Below, piece by piece: positions 12,856 to 25,410 of a DNA stretch of 64,000 bases (positions are counted from its first letter, which is position 1; each line of letters opens with the position of its first letter). Origin of the DNA: Linyphia triangularis. Its lineage: Eukaryota; Arthropoda; Arachnida; Araneae; Linyphiidae. Where the stretch lies: positions 52,435,959 to 52,499,958 of the forward strand of contig OZ021726.1 in the NCBI GenBank assembly GCA_963978545.1. Reading direction: 5' to 3'. The position numbers and the translations under genes were made by a program. The notes beneath the pieces were generated by a model. It was given only the letters and a program-made list of their open reading frames with translations, did no database searches and was not told the origin of the DNA.

Positions 12856-13392
12856 CTAGGAGTGTGGAACATCGCACAACTTTCAATTACAGAAGAAAAA
12901 ACGATCGTTGATGAGGTATGCTCAAGGAAAGAGAACTCTGTGTTGAAGGCATTAATTTTTCCACTTTTTACGCCATTAAAACATTTTTATGGGAATTTCG
13001 GAGGTGGGGATGTTTAGAACACTTTAAGATGTATTACCACAGCGATTTTTATCAAAATCGTTAGAGCCGGTTTTTTTGCAATCATTGAAAAACATGATTT
13101 TTTCAATGGCGACTACCTTATGCGCCTGCGCGATTTTGACGAAAACCTTAATGGTAGGTCCCATTGCCACCACTAACCCTCATACGAAATTTGAACATCG
13201 TAGGTCAATTTATTCGGGAGATATGCTGACCATATACATACACACAAACAGACATTTTTTCTAGATCATTTTTTTTTTAAATCAGAGTGTTCCAAAACGT
13301 GGAGGAATGCAAAAAAAATCGAAAATACTTTTTTTTACCGAATGCTATAATTCCATTACCCTATGTATAATACATATTGGTAATTGAAAGTA
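12856..13392 (+). mobile_element. Family-A repeat, copy A4 (internal deletion)
   Basis: Begins with CTAGGAGTGTGGAACATCGC and ACAACTTTCAATTAC, then jumps directly to the AACGATCGTTGATGAGG block. The roughly 250-base segment present in A3 and A5 is missing. The rest is collinear with the family: ACGCCATTAAAACATTTT (the empty site of the MITE in A2), GGGGATGTTTAGAACAC, the CAAATC/GTTAGAGCC block, CAAATTTGAACATCG analogue, AGATCATTTTTTTTTT, CAGAGTGTTCC and GAATGCTATAATTCC. It ends in CATTACCCTATG...GGTAATTGAAAGTA, which contains the hairpin-forming terminus. Frames inside it (62 codons) are not genes. Confidence 0.8.
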
Positions 13393-13896
13393 AAAATGCC
13401 ACGTTTTTGAAATCATGCTTTTTGAAAATTGAACGTTAGTTATAATTACCGTTGACTGGTTATAAAGTTCAACTTTTCCAAATGTGCAAAAAAGAAACAC
13501 ACACGCAAAGAGGAGAAAAGTGAAATGATATGTGATAAATTGTGGCGCATGGTATAAAAAGAATATGCTAAATACTTTTTTATACCATAAAGTTTCTTTG
13601 TTCTTCGAGTATATACAGGTCAAATACTAAGTCATTTTGACCGATAGCTTTTTTTTATAGCTTTTTAAAATTTGAACTTAAATTGATCTATGACTTAAAT
13701 TTTTCTAAATAACGCTCCAAATATAACAATTATGAGTTAGCAATTCGAAAATTTATTAAACTGTTTTCATTTTATTCAAAAACTTCATTTAAAAAGCTTC
13801 TTGATAGGGTTCTGCATGTAAAATTAACTTCCAAAAAATATAATTAAACTGCCATCTGGCAACAAAAACTTTGATTAATGTTTATTTTTCTTCAAC
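13393..13896. other. AT-rich spacer with a small hairpin
   Basis: ATGGTATAAAAAG (about 13550) pairs with CTTTTTTATACCAT (about 13577). A 92-codon minus-strand frame (13345-13623) overlaps the end of copy A4 and has no recognisable features. Confidence 0.4.
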
Positions 13897-14530
13897 TACC
13901 ATTTCCTCTTGATTTCAGTACGTACATAGATATATTTAGATATGTTGATTAACATATGCCTGAAAAAACTTTAAATCATATAACTTTATTTAAAAACACT
14001 CTGTATTTACTACGCATTTCAATATTTATTATTATTTAATAATATATTGAGTTAATAATATTTTCACTATGTAAAAAAATTCATACTCTAATATATTTTG
14101 CCTTTACTTAAATCCACAATTTTTATCCTTTTAGGAAAGGACTCGTGTTGCCCCCAAGTCACTAGCAAATGCATTCTAAATATATCTCACTAACAGCGAT
14201 CTTCCTTATATTTTCATCAGATACCATTTCCTCTTGAATTCACTAATACGTACTTAAAATATATTTAGATATATTGATAACCACATGCTCAAATGAGCTT
14301 AAAATAAGATAACTTTATTTATAAATATTCTGCATTTACTGGGCATTGATATATTTGTAATTTTATGACAATATATTGAATAAATAACATTTTTACTACT
14401 TTAAAAAGATTCTTACTCTAATATGTTTTGCCCTCTTTTAAATCCTCAAATTTTATCCTTTTAGGAAAGGACTCGAGTTGTCCCCAGGCCATCAGCAAGT
14501 GCGTTCTAAATATATCTCACAAACAACCAT
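13897..14530 (+). repeat. Tandem duplication, two ~325-bp units
   Basis: Unit 1 begins TACCATTTCCTCTTGA at 13897 and unit 2 begins with the same string at 14222. The units stay collinear at perhaps 75-80% identity through CATACTCTAATATATTTTGC / CTTACTCTAATATGTTTTGC, TTTTATCCTTTTAGGAAAGG, a GACTCG(T/A)GTTG block and CTAAATATATCTCAC. The pyrimidine-rich TTTTATCCTTTTAG preceding GGAAAGGACTCG resembles a 3' splice site in both units (AG at 14133-14134 and 14463-14464). Confidence 0.85.
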
Positions 14531-14745
14531 CAACTTCTGTCGCTTGCAGTTCCTATTTCATTGCAGAAGTGCGACAGTTGTATTATCGAAGCTACGGGAA
14601 AATAATCGAGTTTGATATCCGAAGGCTAATGGCTTTTTTCCCAGACGCGGCAAAACTAAAATGTCAAAATGAAAGCGGGTTTTTTTTTTCACGGGACGTC
14701 ATTTTTATGGACCCAAACGACAGTTATAAGCACAAGACAAATTGA
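14428..14745 (+). CDS. Unrecognised open frame of 105 codons, doubtful
   Basis: The frame starts in the second duplication unit and runs past it into a GC-richer unique segment (14535-14720). After the splice-acceptor-like AG at 14463-14464 it reads GKDSSCPQAISKCVLNISH. The first unit encodes a related string (GKDSCCPQVTSKCILNISH) before a stop. A second CAG acceptor-like site (TTTCATTGCAG) precedes AEVRQLYY. It has no domain I can name, and no start context or neighbouring exon is evident. It might be an exon, a decayed transposon gene or chance. Confidence 0.15.
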   Translation: MPSFKSSNFILLGKDSSCPQAISKCVLNISHKQPSTSVACSSYFIAEVRQLYYRSYGKIIEFDIRRLMAFFPDAAKLKCQNESGFFFSRDVIFMDPNDSYKHKTN

Positions 14746-16517
14746 GGACTTTAACATGAACGGTTGACTGGGACAAAAATAACCAGGAAACAATGTGGCT
14801 TCTTGTGTAAATCTTGTGTGTTTCATTTTTCGGCCATATATAAACATGTTTTCTAAGTGGTGAAGGAAATGGTTGGTATTTTTGATGGAGAAGATATTTT
14901 TGTTTTGCTCCAAAGTAGATAGGAAAACGTGTCATTAATGACCAATCTTCATGAATATTGCTCTGGGAAAAGGGGTATAATTCATAAATATTTCTCTGGG
15001 TTCATTGAAATGATTTTTTGTGAGTAATTTTTAACTCGTTTTTTTTTTATTATTATTATTATTATTTCTTTATTCAGCCTTTAAATTATTGTACGATATT
15101 TATTCCCAAGTGTTAATTAAAATTAAAGAACTTTATAAAATTTAGGTTTTCTTGATTATTACACTGTAACCAAGCAATTTTCAATAATTTGTTTTAAAAA
15201 AATGGTTGTGAGTTAAACACAACTATTAGTGGTTGATATTGGAGGTCACTATTAGTGACTTAATTATTAAGAAAAATAGTAGTTTGTTAATGTTTCATAA
15301 ATCCCAAACAAGACTTTATTCAAAAAATTGAACGCGAAGTGACAAATTGTCGAATAACAGTCGTTAGAGCTAAAAGTTTCTTCTATATCGGCAAGTTAAG
15401 CCCGTTTGGTCACTGATCTCTTCACAGATTTTCTTCTATTCTTTTTTTTTTTTTTTTTTAAACACCATCAGGATAACGAGATCCTTTTCTATTCACCTAA
15501 CCCATCAGTCGTTGGAATGACTCCTAGCTTTGATTTTTTTGTTGCTTGTTGCGTTTGTTGTTCATATTTCTTGATTCTAATATTGAAGTCATCCCATTTA
15601 ATTATTTCAATTTGTATGCACTTAATTACATCAGGATATTTAAAAGCACAATGAAGCTCTAGAATTAAACATCTGGGCCCTACTCCTCCAATTTCGGTTC
15701 TTCAAAAAATTGCTTTTATTATACTCCACTCAAAGACACTTTCATCTTTTGCACCACAGTCCAAGTCTCACATAAATTAAACATAAATTTCCTTCAAATT
15801 ATGATATGTCCTTACATATCATTTTAATTTCATTCCCTACTTCACTTAGAATATAGTTGACTGATTAAAAGATGTCCCAAAAGTAGATACCTACTTTTAA
15901 AGACAAATACAATATGCTCTCCAAGAATTTAAAATTACTTGTTTATTGGACAATTAATAAAATTCATAAAATCTAGTCTGAATGTTATTGATTATGCATA
16001 AAAAATACAAAATTAGTTCCAATACCCTTGTGAACAACTGTTTTCGAGATGTTCAAACTTTAATTTCAGAACTCAATTTCGGAAGAACTGATCAAAATTA
16101 AACATGATCTTCATTTTAAAAAAAACGCTTTTACAAAGATATCTACTGCAATCTCAAGGTAAAGAAATTTATAACATCCCTAAACCTTTCAATTTGATCA
16201 TCATTTAGTCCTAGATTTTCTAGAGGCACCATGTAAAAAGATGCAAGAGCCATATATTCGTTTCCGATTTATAAAAATTTAATATATGATAACAATCATA
16301 TGGATGAATTATTTCAAATTGTTTAAAAATTACAATTTGCTACATATGAAGTTTTGTCTGAGTGTATACTGCAAGTGAGGTTTTGAAAGAAAAAGATGGA
16401 ATCAAAATATTTTAATTTATTCGTTAGACTAGGTATGACCAAAAAAAGGTGAGCTGAAAAAAGGTTTATTTTTGTTTCAAATTGTAATAGCACACAAAAG
16501 TTGCGATTTGGAAACGG
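14746..16517. other. AT-rich spacer with simple-repeat tracts
   Basis: Contains an (ATT)n-like tract at about 15049-15067 and a T tract at 15441-15460. An 82-codon frame (15406-15654) spans the T tract and is not convincing. Nothing else was recognised. Confidence 0.5.
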
Positions 16518-16892
<375 letters not shown>

Positions 16893-16911
16893 TTCATTCA
16901 TTATTATATAT

Positions 16912-18584
16912 ATTTTTTTTTCCACGTCTTCCCTTCGCGCATCTCAGTTGAAATTCACTGTAAATGATAAAAATCACTTATTTATCAAAATTTTAGTTAA
17001 AATGGTAATTTCGAGTTCTAATACTGCGAGATTAAAACGATAGACCATCACAAGTTCAAATCTGTAAAAATATTGTCAAAATGTTGGTGCTAACACCACT
17101 CTCAAAAAGACCATAACATACTAACTTTTAAGGATAATACCGAAAGTACCGAAATTTATGGACCGAAAATACAGAAATTTATGGGACATCAGAATTGATC
17201 GTTCCAACGTGTTTGACTAAACTTACACCTATATTATTAATATATTTTTGGGAGTAGGAGTCATAATATACTATTCCAGTCGTTTTGAAAAATATCTAGA
17301 TTTATTACAACAAAATTAGAGAACAACATACTGAGGTCACATTAGAAATTACATTATAAGATAAGATAATTGAGTTAACGTTAGCAATTACATGCGTTGT
17401 TCAGAAACTTATTTGTTCTGAGATTTTTTTGTGAAGCTTAGCATAATATTTCCCGACTTCACGGTAGATCTTATTTTGCCATAACTTGGTTCGATTCCGC
17501 AGACACTGGATGCTACCTCCCTCACCAATTTGATGCATATTTCAACTGCGTGATGAGTTTAACACGGAAGGGCGTCAAGATCCCATCCAGGTTTTTTAAC
17601 AAAGTGAATAAAACCCCAGAATTTCTTCATCTGCGATCTTTCTTAGGGCGGGTAGAGATTAAATGTTAACCGAACCCTAATTGTTCATTTCGAAATACTC
17701 ATTTGTAGGTCTGGATCGCAAACCAACATATCTTTTGAGAAGTTTCTCTTGGTAGATTTCAAGATAATTAAATATGAAATACGAGGAATTCACAGAAAAA
17801 CTTTTTGTCAAGATGAGCATTATCTTCTAGATATACAGCTTGCTACACGAAATGGTGATTGCTCAAAATATATGTAATTTCGCGATACAGGCCCACTTTC
17901 CCATGCACGATAGCAAAGAGCCAACCGAATCTTCGTCTGCATATCAGAACACAAGATTCTTTATTTCAACTTTAAAAAATATCTTTCCTTTCATCTTGAA
18001 ATGTTTCTTGTCAGTATGGTTTTACAAAAAGAAACACAACGGATTTTTATAACTTCTCGTTACATGAGTGATGAGTCATTGAAATGAATGCATTTATTGC
18101 TCATCCAGAGAATTTGCTTCGCTCCATGATCGAAGACGATAGACACCATGTACGATAACTCGGGCTTAGAAGAATGTTGAAAGCCAGGAAGAGTAATATC
18201 TCACTGATGAGTGTTGTCAGATACTTCAGCATTTCATGTCAGAATTTCCAGCAAATGATTATTCCGAAATGATTGACTAGAGCTCCGTTAACATTTCCTC
18301 TCCACCCGCCACAGAACAGCAAATAAAAGGAAAACCAGGTTGGGAACTTGAAGCCTTCTCGTGAACCACTCTCAAGCAGTTCAAAGATGCATCAAATTGG
18401 AGACGGAGGCAGCAACCGATGTCTGCGGAGCCGAATCAAGTGATGGTAAAATAAAATCTACCCTGAAGTCGAGAAATATTATGTCAAACTTCACTGAAAA
18501 ATCTCAATACAGATTTCTTTCTGAACAACTTATATAATTTATAATGTGATCCTAATCTTCTAATGTAATTTCTAATGTATCCTC

Positions 18585-18618
<34 letters not shown>

Positions 18619-18985
18619 TTCATTCTGTTGTGCTAAAGCTTTATGTCTTTTATGAGTGGAATATTATGTTATGACCTCTACTCCCGAAAATACATTAATA
18701 ATATTAGTTATAAGTTTCCCACAATTTTTTTTATTTTAGCGTTTTTCTTGAAAAATTATATTTTATGGTATTATTAGGCATGATGTTAGCCCCAACACTC
18801 TAGCAATATTTTTGCAGATTTGAACACGTGATGGTCTACAGTTTTAATCCCGCACTGTTATAACTCGAAATGAATATTTTAACTTAAAATTAAAAATTTC
18901 AAAAAATAAGCCAATTTCATCACTTAAAGGGAATTTCAACTGAGAAGCGCAAGCCGAAAGCATGACCGAAAAAAAAAATTACCTA
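16912..18985. mobile_element. 2.1-kb element built of two long inverted arms
   Basis: The left arm (about 16912-17712) and right arm (about 18248-18985) are inverted copies at roughly 75-85% identity by eye. Matching landmarks, left versus right read on the minus strand: CTCAGTTGAAATTC; GATTTGAAC then GATGGTCTA; TATTATTAATATATTTT(T/C)GGGAGTA; TAATATTTC(C/T)CGACTTCA; GATTC(C/G)...CCGCAGACA; CAATTTGATGCAT; GGCGGGT(A/G)GAGA then AAATGTTAAC; and TCATTTCG. A spacer of about 530 bases (17713-18247) lies between. It may be a foldback-type transposon, or two copies of a 0.75-kb element inserted head to head. An (ATT)n tract lies in the right arm at about 18586-18617. No transposase was recognised, and the exact ends are uncertain. 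Confidence 0.75.
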
Positions 18986-21246
18986 ATTCATTTGGAGCCA
19001 AAACGCAACTTTTCCCCTCAATTAGAATTTGAAACAAAACGTTCATTCGGTCTACCCTAAATAAATTAAATCCTAACTAAATTTACTATTTATAAAAGAG
19101 TTACACTAAAATTTTTCTCATTTACACTTTCTAAAAATTTAATGTAGATGGTCGACTCCCCATTTGATGTTCAAAACTTTAGGCCCCTTTCCTAATTAGA
19201 TTCTTCTCTAAGTCTCAAAAATAAAAATTTTAAAAATTTTGAATATTTTTATACATTTTAATAGTGTCCAGCGTACATTTCAAGAACTGTCCTTTAGACA
19301 GAAGTTACGGTAACAGTATTCTAAAGGATGAAAAAAACACATTATAAGGAGCCAATTTTTTTTTTTTTTTTTTTTTTTTTTCTGAATTCATTCCCGAAAA
19401 GTCAATTTACTACTTGTCTGTCTATTATTTGTTGTATGTCCTTTTCATTATATAATGTCAAAGGAACATGTATAAACCTCCCATTCTTTGAAATTTTAGT
19501 GTTAATCAATAAATAATCAAATAACTCTTAAATGTTATGATCTTAAGCAACTGAAAAAATACATATCTGTAGAACGCATAGCATTTCCACAAGGACGAGT
19601 CATAACACCCATAACAAGTTATAACTACTAGAAGAAGTCTTTTAAAAATCTTTCTTTCAAATTAATGTTTTCATAAAAATGATGTATGTCATTTCATTGA
19701 TATAATATGAAACTAGAAAAATATAAATAAGTACATAAACAGTTAAGCTTAAGAACTATTTTTCTACTCAGATATCCAAAAAATATCTGTTGATTTTAAA
19801 AAGTGTTCAACTCAGAAAACTTCTAGATAGAATTTACATGTCAGAATTAGTTTGTACCTTTCTTAATTATTGATTGTTATATTGCAGAAACAAAGTAGTT
19901 TATTAACTACAAAAGAAAGTATTTTGTTCTATTGTAATTTTTTAAAAACCCAATTGAATGATAGTAAAATTTAATAAACGCTACCCTCTTTTCAAGATGC
20001 TCCCTAATTCTCCTACTTACTCAAATAAATTAGTCTGGAAGGTAGAGATAAACTATAAATTCTAAAACGCCTCCGGAACAATTTTAACAAACATTTTCGG
20101 TTAAGCTAATTCTTTTATCTTTCAGAAAACAAACTAAAAATATATTTCACTTTACAGTCTCGTGATTTTAGTTCAACTCCATTTTCAAATGATTTTCGAT
20201 GAAGGTTAAGAACTATATAAAAAAAAAACATCCGCACTTCTAAAACAGAAAAGTATAAAGCTTTCGAGTTTCTTGTTCGAAATACCAACTTATTTATGGA
20301 ACTTAAAAATATGTCTGATTGTTTATTGGCTGTTGATAGACGTAGTCAATTCATGCTTGACAGCTTCTTTCCTAGCTCAAACATCTTGTTAATTTTATGG
20401 GTAAGTGGTATGGTTTGCTTTAGTCTGAGAGCAAGGTACTTTACCTTTACGTTTATATATTTTAGTATATTTCGAAATTCACAGAATCTATTACATCACT
20501 CTTTGCCTTTCATGTTTGGAGATTTTACAATTTACTTCAGGAACTTATATTCACTTATGCTTGTAATATTTACCTTAACGACTAAATAAAATTTTATTGA
20601 ATTTAAGATTAAATGGAAATAAACAATCTATTCTATTCATTTAAAAAAACATCCTTATCTCTTTACTACCAATTTTATTCCGTATAAAAAGTTATTCCTA
20701 CGAGTTGATCGGATGATAGAAGAGAATTAGGAAATTATACGTTATGTTCTGTTCAACATTAAGGGCAATCATGTTCAAATAGTTCTGTAGAACTACGATA
20801 TTAGAAACGATTACGATTATAGAAATGAATGACTGCTTCGATATTGCTTTGACCGAAAGAGATGCGAAAATTTGATCGGTAGCGTTGAAACTGGAAACTT
20901 CATTGGTTCTTGAATTTTTTACTAAGTACAATAAATTTCTAAAGAGAAAAAATGAAAAATGTCATGCGTAATTTAATGTATTTCAACTTATTGTTGAGAA
21001 GCAATCCGATTATCTTAATAAAAGAGAATAAAATTAAGTATTTTCCAAAACGTACGATAAAAATCAAATACTTTTGTTTCATAGTTCAGTATATTTTTAT
21101 TTTTCATACATATAAAATTTAAATTACGTAAACAACTTATTGAACTATTTGGATGTTATTATTCACTATACATACTCAAAATCACCTCACGTTTCTTTTA
21201 ATTTCCAGAGTGAATTCATTGATCATGATTACTATTTTATTTATAA
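18986..21246. other. AT-rich spacer
   Basis: Includes a T tract at 19356-19381. Frames of 62-97 codons are visible (the longest is 20296-20589 on the plus strand), none with recognisable domains. No repeat family was matched. Confidence 0.5.
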
Positions 21247-22804
21247 CTAGCTATATACCCGTGCTTCGCCATGAAATTTTACCATGTGCAATATTTTAGC
21301 GAGCCTTTATTAGGCCCCGCGTTGCGGAAATCCGTCATTTTGTGTATAGGCCTCAATTTTTGGCGCTTCGCTCACCGGAAGGTTCATCGCAACGCAGAAT
21401 CGAGCTCGCTTCGCTTGCTGAAAAAGTCATTGACAAATAAGCACAGGCTTACTTAACTCGTTGAAAAGTTTATTGATATGCAAACATGAGCTCGCTTTGC
21501 TCGATGAGAGGATTCATTACTGCGTAAGCATAAGGTCGCTTCACACACTAAAAACTAACTGCTACGGAAAGCCTTAATGTTAGAAGCTCCTCCCTTGTCG
21601 AGAAACGATACGAAAAGTCCCCGTTAATAACTATAATACAACACCCCTTTAAGAGTATTTTAACACGTGATGTTGGTAAAAAGCAAAATTAGAAGGTCAA
21701 AAATACTCATGTTGAAACTTTTATAGCTCTAGGACTTTTAGAAGTCGCTTTTTGTGAAAATATTAATTAAAAATTCATTAAAAAACAAATTAATATTTTT
21801 GAGTTCTTTTTGTCAAAAATCCAATTAGAAGGCCAAAACTGTTTGTGTTGAACATTTCAGAAATGTGGCCCAGTTAGAAATCGTTTTGTAAAGTATGTGT
21901 TAATTAATTAATTAAAAAAAAAATTCTGTTTTTCAAAAGTTCAATTTGAAGGCCAAAACTACTTAAGTTAAAAATTTTAAAGCTATAGCCTTATTAGAAA
22001 TCATTTTATAAAATATTTATTAAATAAAAAAATTAATAAAAAAAATTAATTAATAAGGAACTAAATAAAAGTTTAAAATTCAGTTTTTCAAAAGTCCATT
22101 TAAAAGGCTAAAACTACTTTTGTTGAAATTTTCAGAGCTGTAGTCCTATTATAAATAGTTTTGTAAAATATTTATTAATTAATTAAAAAAAATTAATTAA
22201 AAAACAACTAAATAAAAATTTAAAATTCTGTTTTTCAAAAATCCAATTAGAAGGCTAAAACTACTTATGTTGAAAATTTCAGAGCTGTAGCCCTTATTCG
22301 TTAGAAAAGTTTAGAAATCGTTTTGTAAAATATTTATTAATTAATTAAAAACAACTAAATAAAAATTTACAATTATGTTTTTCAAAAGTTTAATTAGAAG
22401 GCTAAAACTACCTATGTTGAAAATTTCAGTGTTGTAGCCCTATTAAAAATAGTTTTGTAAAATATTTATTAATTAAATAAAAAAATTAATTAAAAAAAGA
22501 ACAAAATAAAAATTTAAAATTATTTTTTTTCAAAAGATCAATTAGAAGGCCAAAACTACTTATGTTGAAAATTTCAGAACTGTAGCCCTATTAGAAGTCG
22601 TTTTGTAAAAAATTAATCAATTAAAAAAGAACTAATTAAAATTTTAACATTCTGTTTGACATACATAAAATTAGAAAGCTAAAACTACTTGTGCCGAAAA
22701 TTTCAGAGCTCTACTCCAATTTCAAGTAGGTTTCTATAGATCCACAGAGCCACAGACAGATAAACAGATAGACAGACACACAGCTTGTTTAATTATTATA
22801 GATG
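21247..22804 (-). mobile_element. Second Helitron-like element with internal tandem units
   Basis: Read on the minus strand, the 3' end is GGCGAAGCACGGGTATATAG ending in GCTAG|T. It is preceded by ATGGTAAAATTTCAT, closely matching the 3' end of the element at 6327-8593 (ATGGTAAAATTTCGTAGCGC then AGCACGGGTATTCAGCTAG). The 5' end is A|TC at 22802-22805 (TCTATAATAATTAAACAAGC). It is followed by TCTG/TCTA tetranucleotide repeats and then tandem units whose first core (GCTCTGAAATTTTCGGCACA) resembles the CTCTGAAAATCGGCACAA core of the first element. No Rep/helicase is present. Between the array and the 3' end (21270-21620) lies a GC-richer stretch with repeated GCTCGCTTCGCTTG-like strings. Confidence 0.75.
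21640..22735 (-). repeat. Diverged tandem units, ~120-155 bp, about 8 copies
   Basis: The plus-strand landmark GTTGAAAATTTCAGAGCTGT recurs in variant forms at about 21711, 21847, 21966, 22121, 22269, 22415, 22564 and 22691. Most units also contain a TCCAATTAGAAGGCCAAAAC-like block, a CGTTTTGTAAAATATTTATT block and a TTAATTAATTAAAA run. Spacing varies from about 119 to 155, most often 146-149. Divergence is much higher than in the 148-bp array of the sister element. Confidence 0.85.
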
Positions 22805-24328
22805 ATAGATGGCAATTAAAGATGTGGTGAATAACCTCTTTCAATAATATTTTTGAGTAGCTGGTGTAATGAAGATAATATGTTCAAAATATCAAATTTG
22901 GTTAATTGAAAAAAGTTTCATAAAAGTGTGACGAAAACGTGTTTTCATTGGAGTACCTAAAAATTGACGGTATGATTAAACGTATTTTTTTTTCTTGCAC
23001 TATATAAGTTACTAGGTGTTCTGAGGAACAAAATAATTATCGTACAATCTCATTAAGCACCTACAAAGTCTTTAAATTCTGTAATGTCAAAATAAAATTG
23101 CATTTAAACATGAAAATTGAGATCTTCTTCTACTTTTGAATACTCGGGTGAAGTTTTCAAAAATTTAAAAGACAAAAGAAGAACAATAGAGCACAAAATT
23201 ACATTACATCGTATTTTAAAGTGCCATATAAGCTTAGAAAGAACAGGGCAGTATTCAAGAAAAAAGGTAGCCGAATGAAGTACTGAGAATTTCTTCATAA
23301 TAACATGGACAACAATTTTATATCATAATAAATGTATTATATGCAATATGCATATTATAATAGGCATATCATAATATGCCTATTATAATAACGAATATCA
23401 TCATGAAATCGCCACTCAATTTTTCTAAATAATATGTCGTAATCTTGACCTGAAAGCATCAACATCTGGTTTCCGCCTTTGTAGATGTCAATCTAAACCA
23501 AAGAAAATATTTTTTTTAATGACTCTTCATTATGTTTTAAATTTAAACCATCTGTTTTTAAAAAAATCAAGTTATATCTGTCCCTTGTTAACTTTAAACC
23601 TCCCTGAGTGATTTAGTGTCTATCTATTACAAGAATAATGTCTAACATTACCTGTTGCCCGTGGAAATCAGACTAGGCCTATTTTACAAGGAGTGTTCCA
23701 GCAAAAAGACATCAACTTTATAATTTTTGTAAACCAATTTCCTGCATGTATCATCCCTAGTCTTAATCAAAGAATCTTGTTTTTATAGCGACAACCATCA
23801 ACCAATTTGACAGGAGTTAGTCATCTGATAAGCAGTACGAAAATATTCTCCCCCATAGCATACCAACCTGGTATCTTATCACTACTTAAATTTATGAATG
23901 GAACATCAATGAATAACAACAAAAAATAAGGAAGATTTTTTACTATTATTTAAGAAAGCTATACTTTCTAAATTATATCAATTTTTTTTTTACTGAAACT
24001 AGTTTCCTTTTTCAGCATTCATTTTAACGGGATGAAAATAAAATAGCATTAAAAAAGGAATGGAAAACAAATATCCTCCACTGCCTATACACCGTTCCTT
24101 AGAAATTAATCCTTCATTTGGCGCAATCAAGAACGGATGTTTTTCTTCGTCATTATTTTAACGGATAAAGCGGATAGAAAGAGCATCTTAGTGATATTTA
24201 CGGATCTAAGAAAAATTGTTTAATATCGACTTCAAAAACAAAAAGTAAAACATCCTGAGTCTAAGATATCTATTTGTCTCTTAAAGTGCTTAATGGTGAG
24301 CAAGAAATGAAATTGAAAACTCAGCTGG

Positions 24329-24360
<32 letters not shown>

Positions 24361-25045
24361 ATAAAGAAAAAAATCGATCCACTCTTATGAGAAAAAAAAT
24401 TAATGCATTCCTTATATATTATTGTTTGGTGTTGATAAAATTTAAGACAGTTGGTTGAAATAAATGTTTTGATTTATGAAAAAAAACATCCTTTCGATAT
24501 GAAAGAAAATGGATTGGTCGTTAAAATTTAAAAATACCTTTATGAAGTTTTTTTTTTTTTTTTTTTTTTTAATTTATTGAATATAAAGTTGTTAGTTTGC
24601 ATACATTAACAGAATCCCAGTACATTTATTTTTATTAATAAAATTTATTTTTCACGAAGGTAGCTGGTTTAGATCCAGGGTTAGGCATGGATGATCTTTG
24701 TGGTTAGGAATCTAAGTTAAGATGTAGGTCCCGGCCTGGTTATGCGTAATTGTACACAAGTATAGGTCGTTGCACGCACAAGCCAACCAACAAAATACAT
24801 TCCGGATACATTTTTACCTGCTTCAGGTATATCACGCTCTTCATTTTTAAACCAAAGAAACTTTTTAAATGTAGGTAACAAAAAATTATACCACAAATAA
24901 AACTGATATTATGGAAATATGAATAATATTTAGCTATAAAAAGAAAAACCAATTTCTTCATTTAATCAGTGAAGGCCTTATTAGTCTCGTGAAAATGACT
25001 GCGAAACCACAGTGACAGGATTTCAATTAGTGTTTTCCTAAACCA
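22805..25045. other. AT-rich spacer with hairpin and T tracts
   Basis: T tracts lie at 24335-24360 and 24548-24570. A 17-bp hairpin is listed separately. Nothing else was recognised. Confidence 0.5.
23353..23390. repeat. Perfect 17-bp stem, 4-base loop hairpin
   Basis: TATTATAATAGGCATAT (23353-23369) is the exact reverse complement of 23374-23390, with loop CATA. AT-rich cruciform-type hairpin of unknown role. Confidence 0.85.
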
Positions 25046-25055
25046 GATAAAATAA

Positions 25056-25410
25056 ATGCCTAAGAATTATAATGAAAAATTTCTGGCCAAATACCATTAG
25101 CAATAAAATGCTCTTACACAGAACAGTATTAACATCGATAGAGGAAACAATAAGAAGTAGAAGATGGAGCTTGATTGGTCACATCCACACAATGAACCAA
25201 AACGATTTTCCAAACGTTGCCCTAACTTGGATACCTAAGAAGGAAGGTAGGCGACAGAGAGGTCGTCCTCGTCTGACCTGAAGAAGAAAGATGGAGAAAG
25301 ACGATGCCGGATGGTTGAGCTTGAGTGGGTTGATGCATTCGACAAGGGGGGGGGGGGGGCTGGAGATCTAGACTTAAGGCCTTATGTGCCCCAGGGCATT
25401 ACAAGAAATG
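25056..25410 (+). pseudogene. RTE-like LINE, 3' fragment of the reverse-transcriptase ORF
   Basis: The frame from 25056 reads CLRIIMKNFWPNTISNK, then RRWSLIGHIHTM, then GRRQRGRPRLT before a stop at about 25281. It matches the familiar C-terminal tail of RTE-type non-LTR elements (CLRR...WP..I.N..L, RRR.W..IGH..RM, GKR.RGRP..TW). After stops and a G-rich slippage tract (about 25348-25360) the frame resumes as WRSRLKALCAPGHYKK with a stop, the usual end of such ORFs. GATGATGAGG follows, like the short 3' repeats of RTE elements. Only the last 100 or so codons remain, so the copy is strongly 5' truncated and inactive. Confidence 0.75.
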
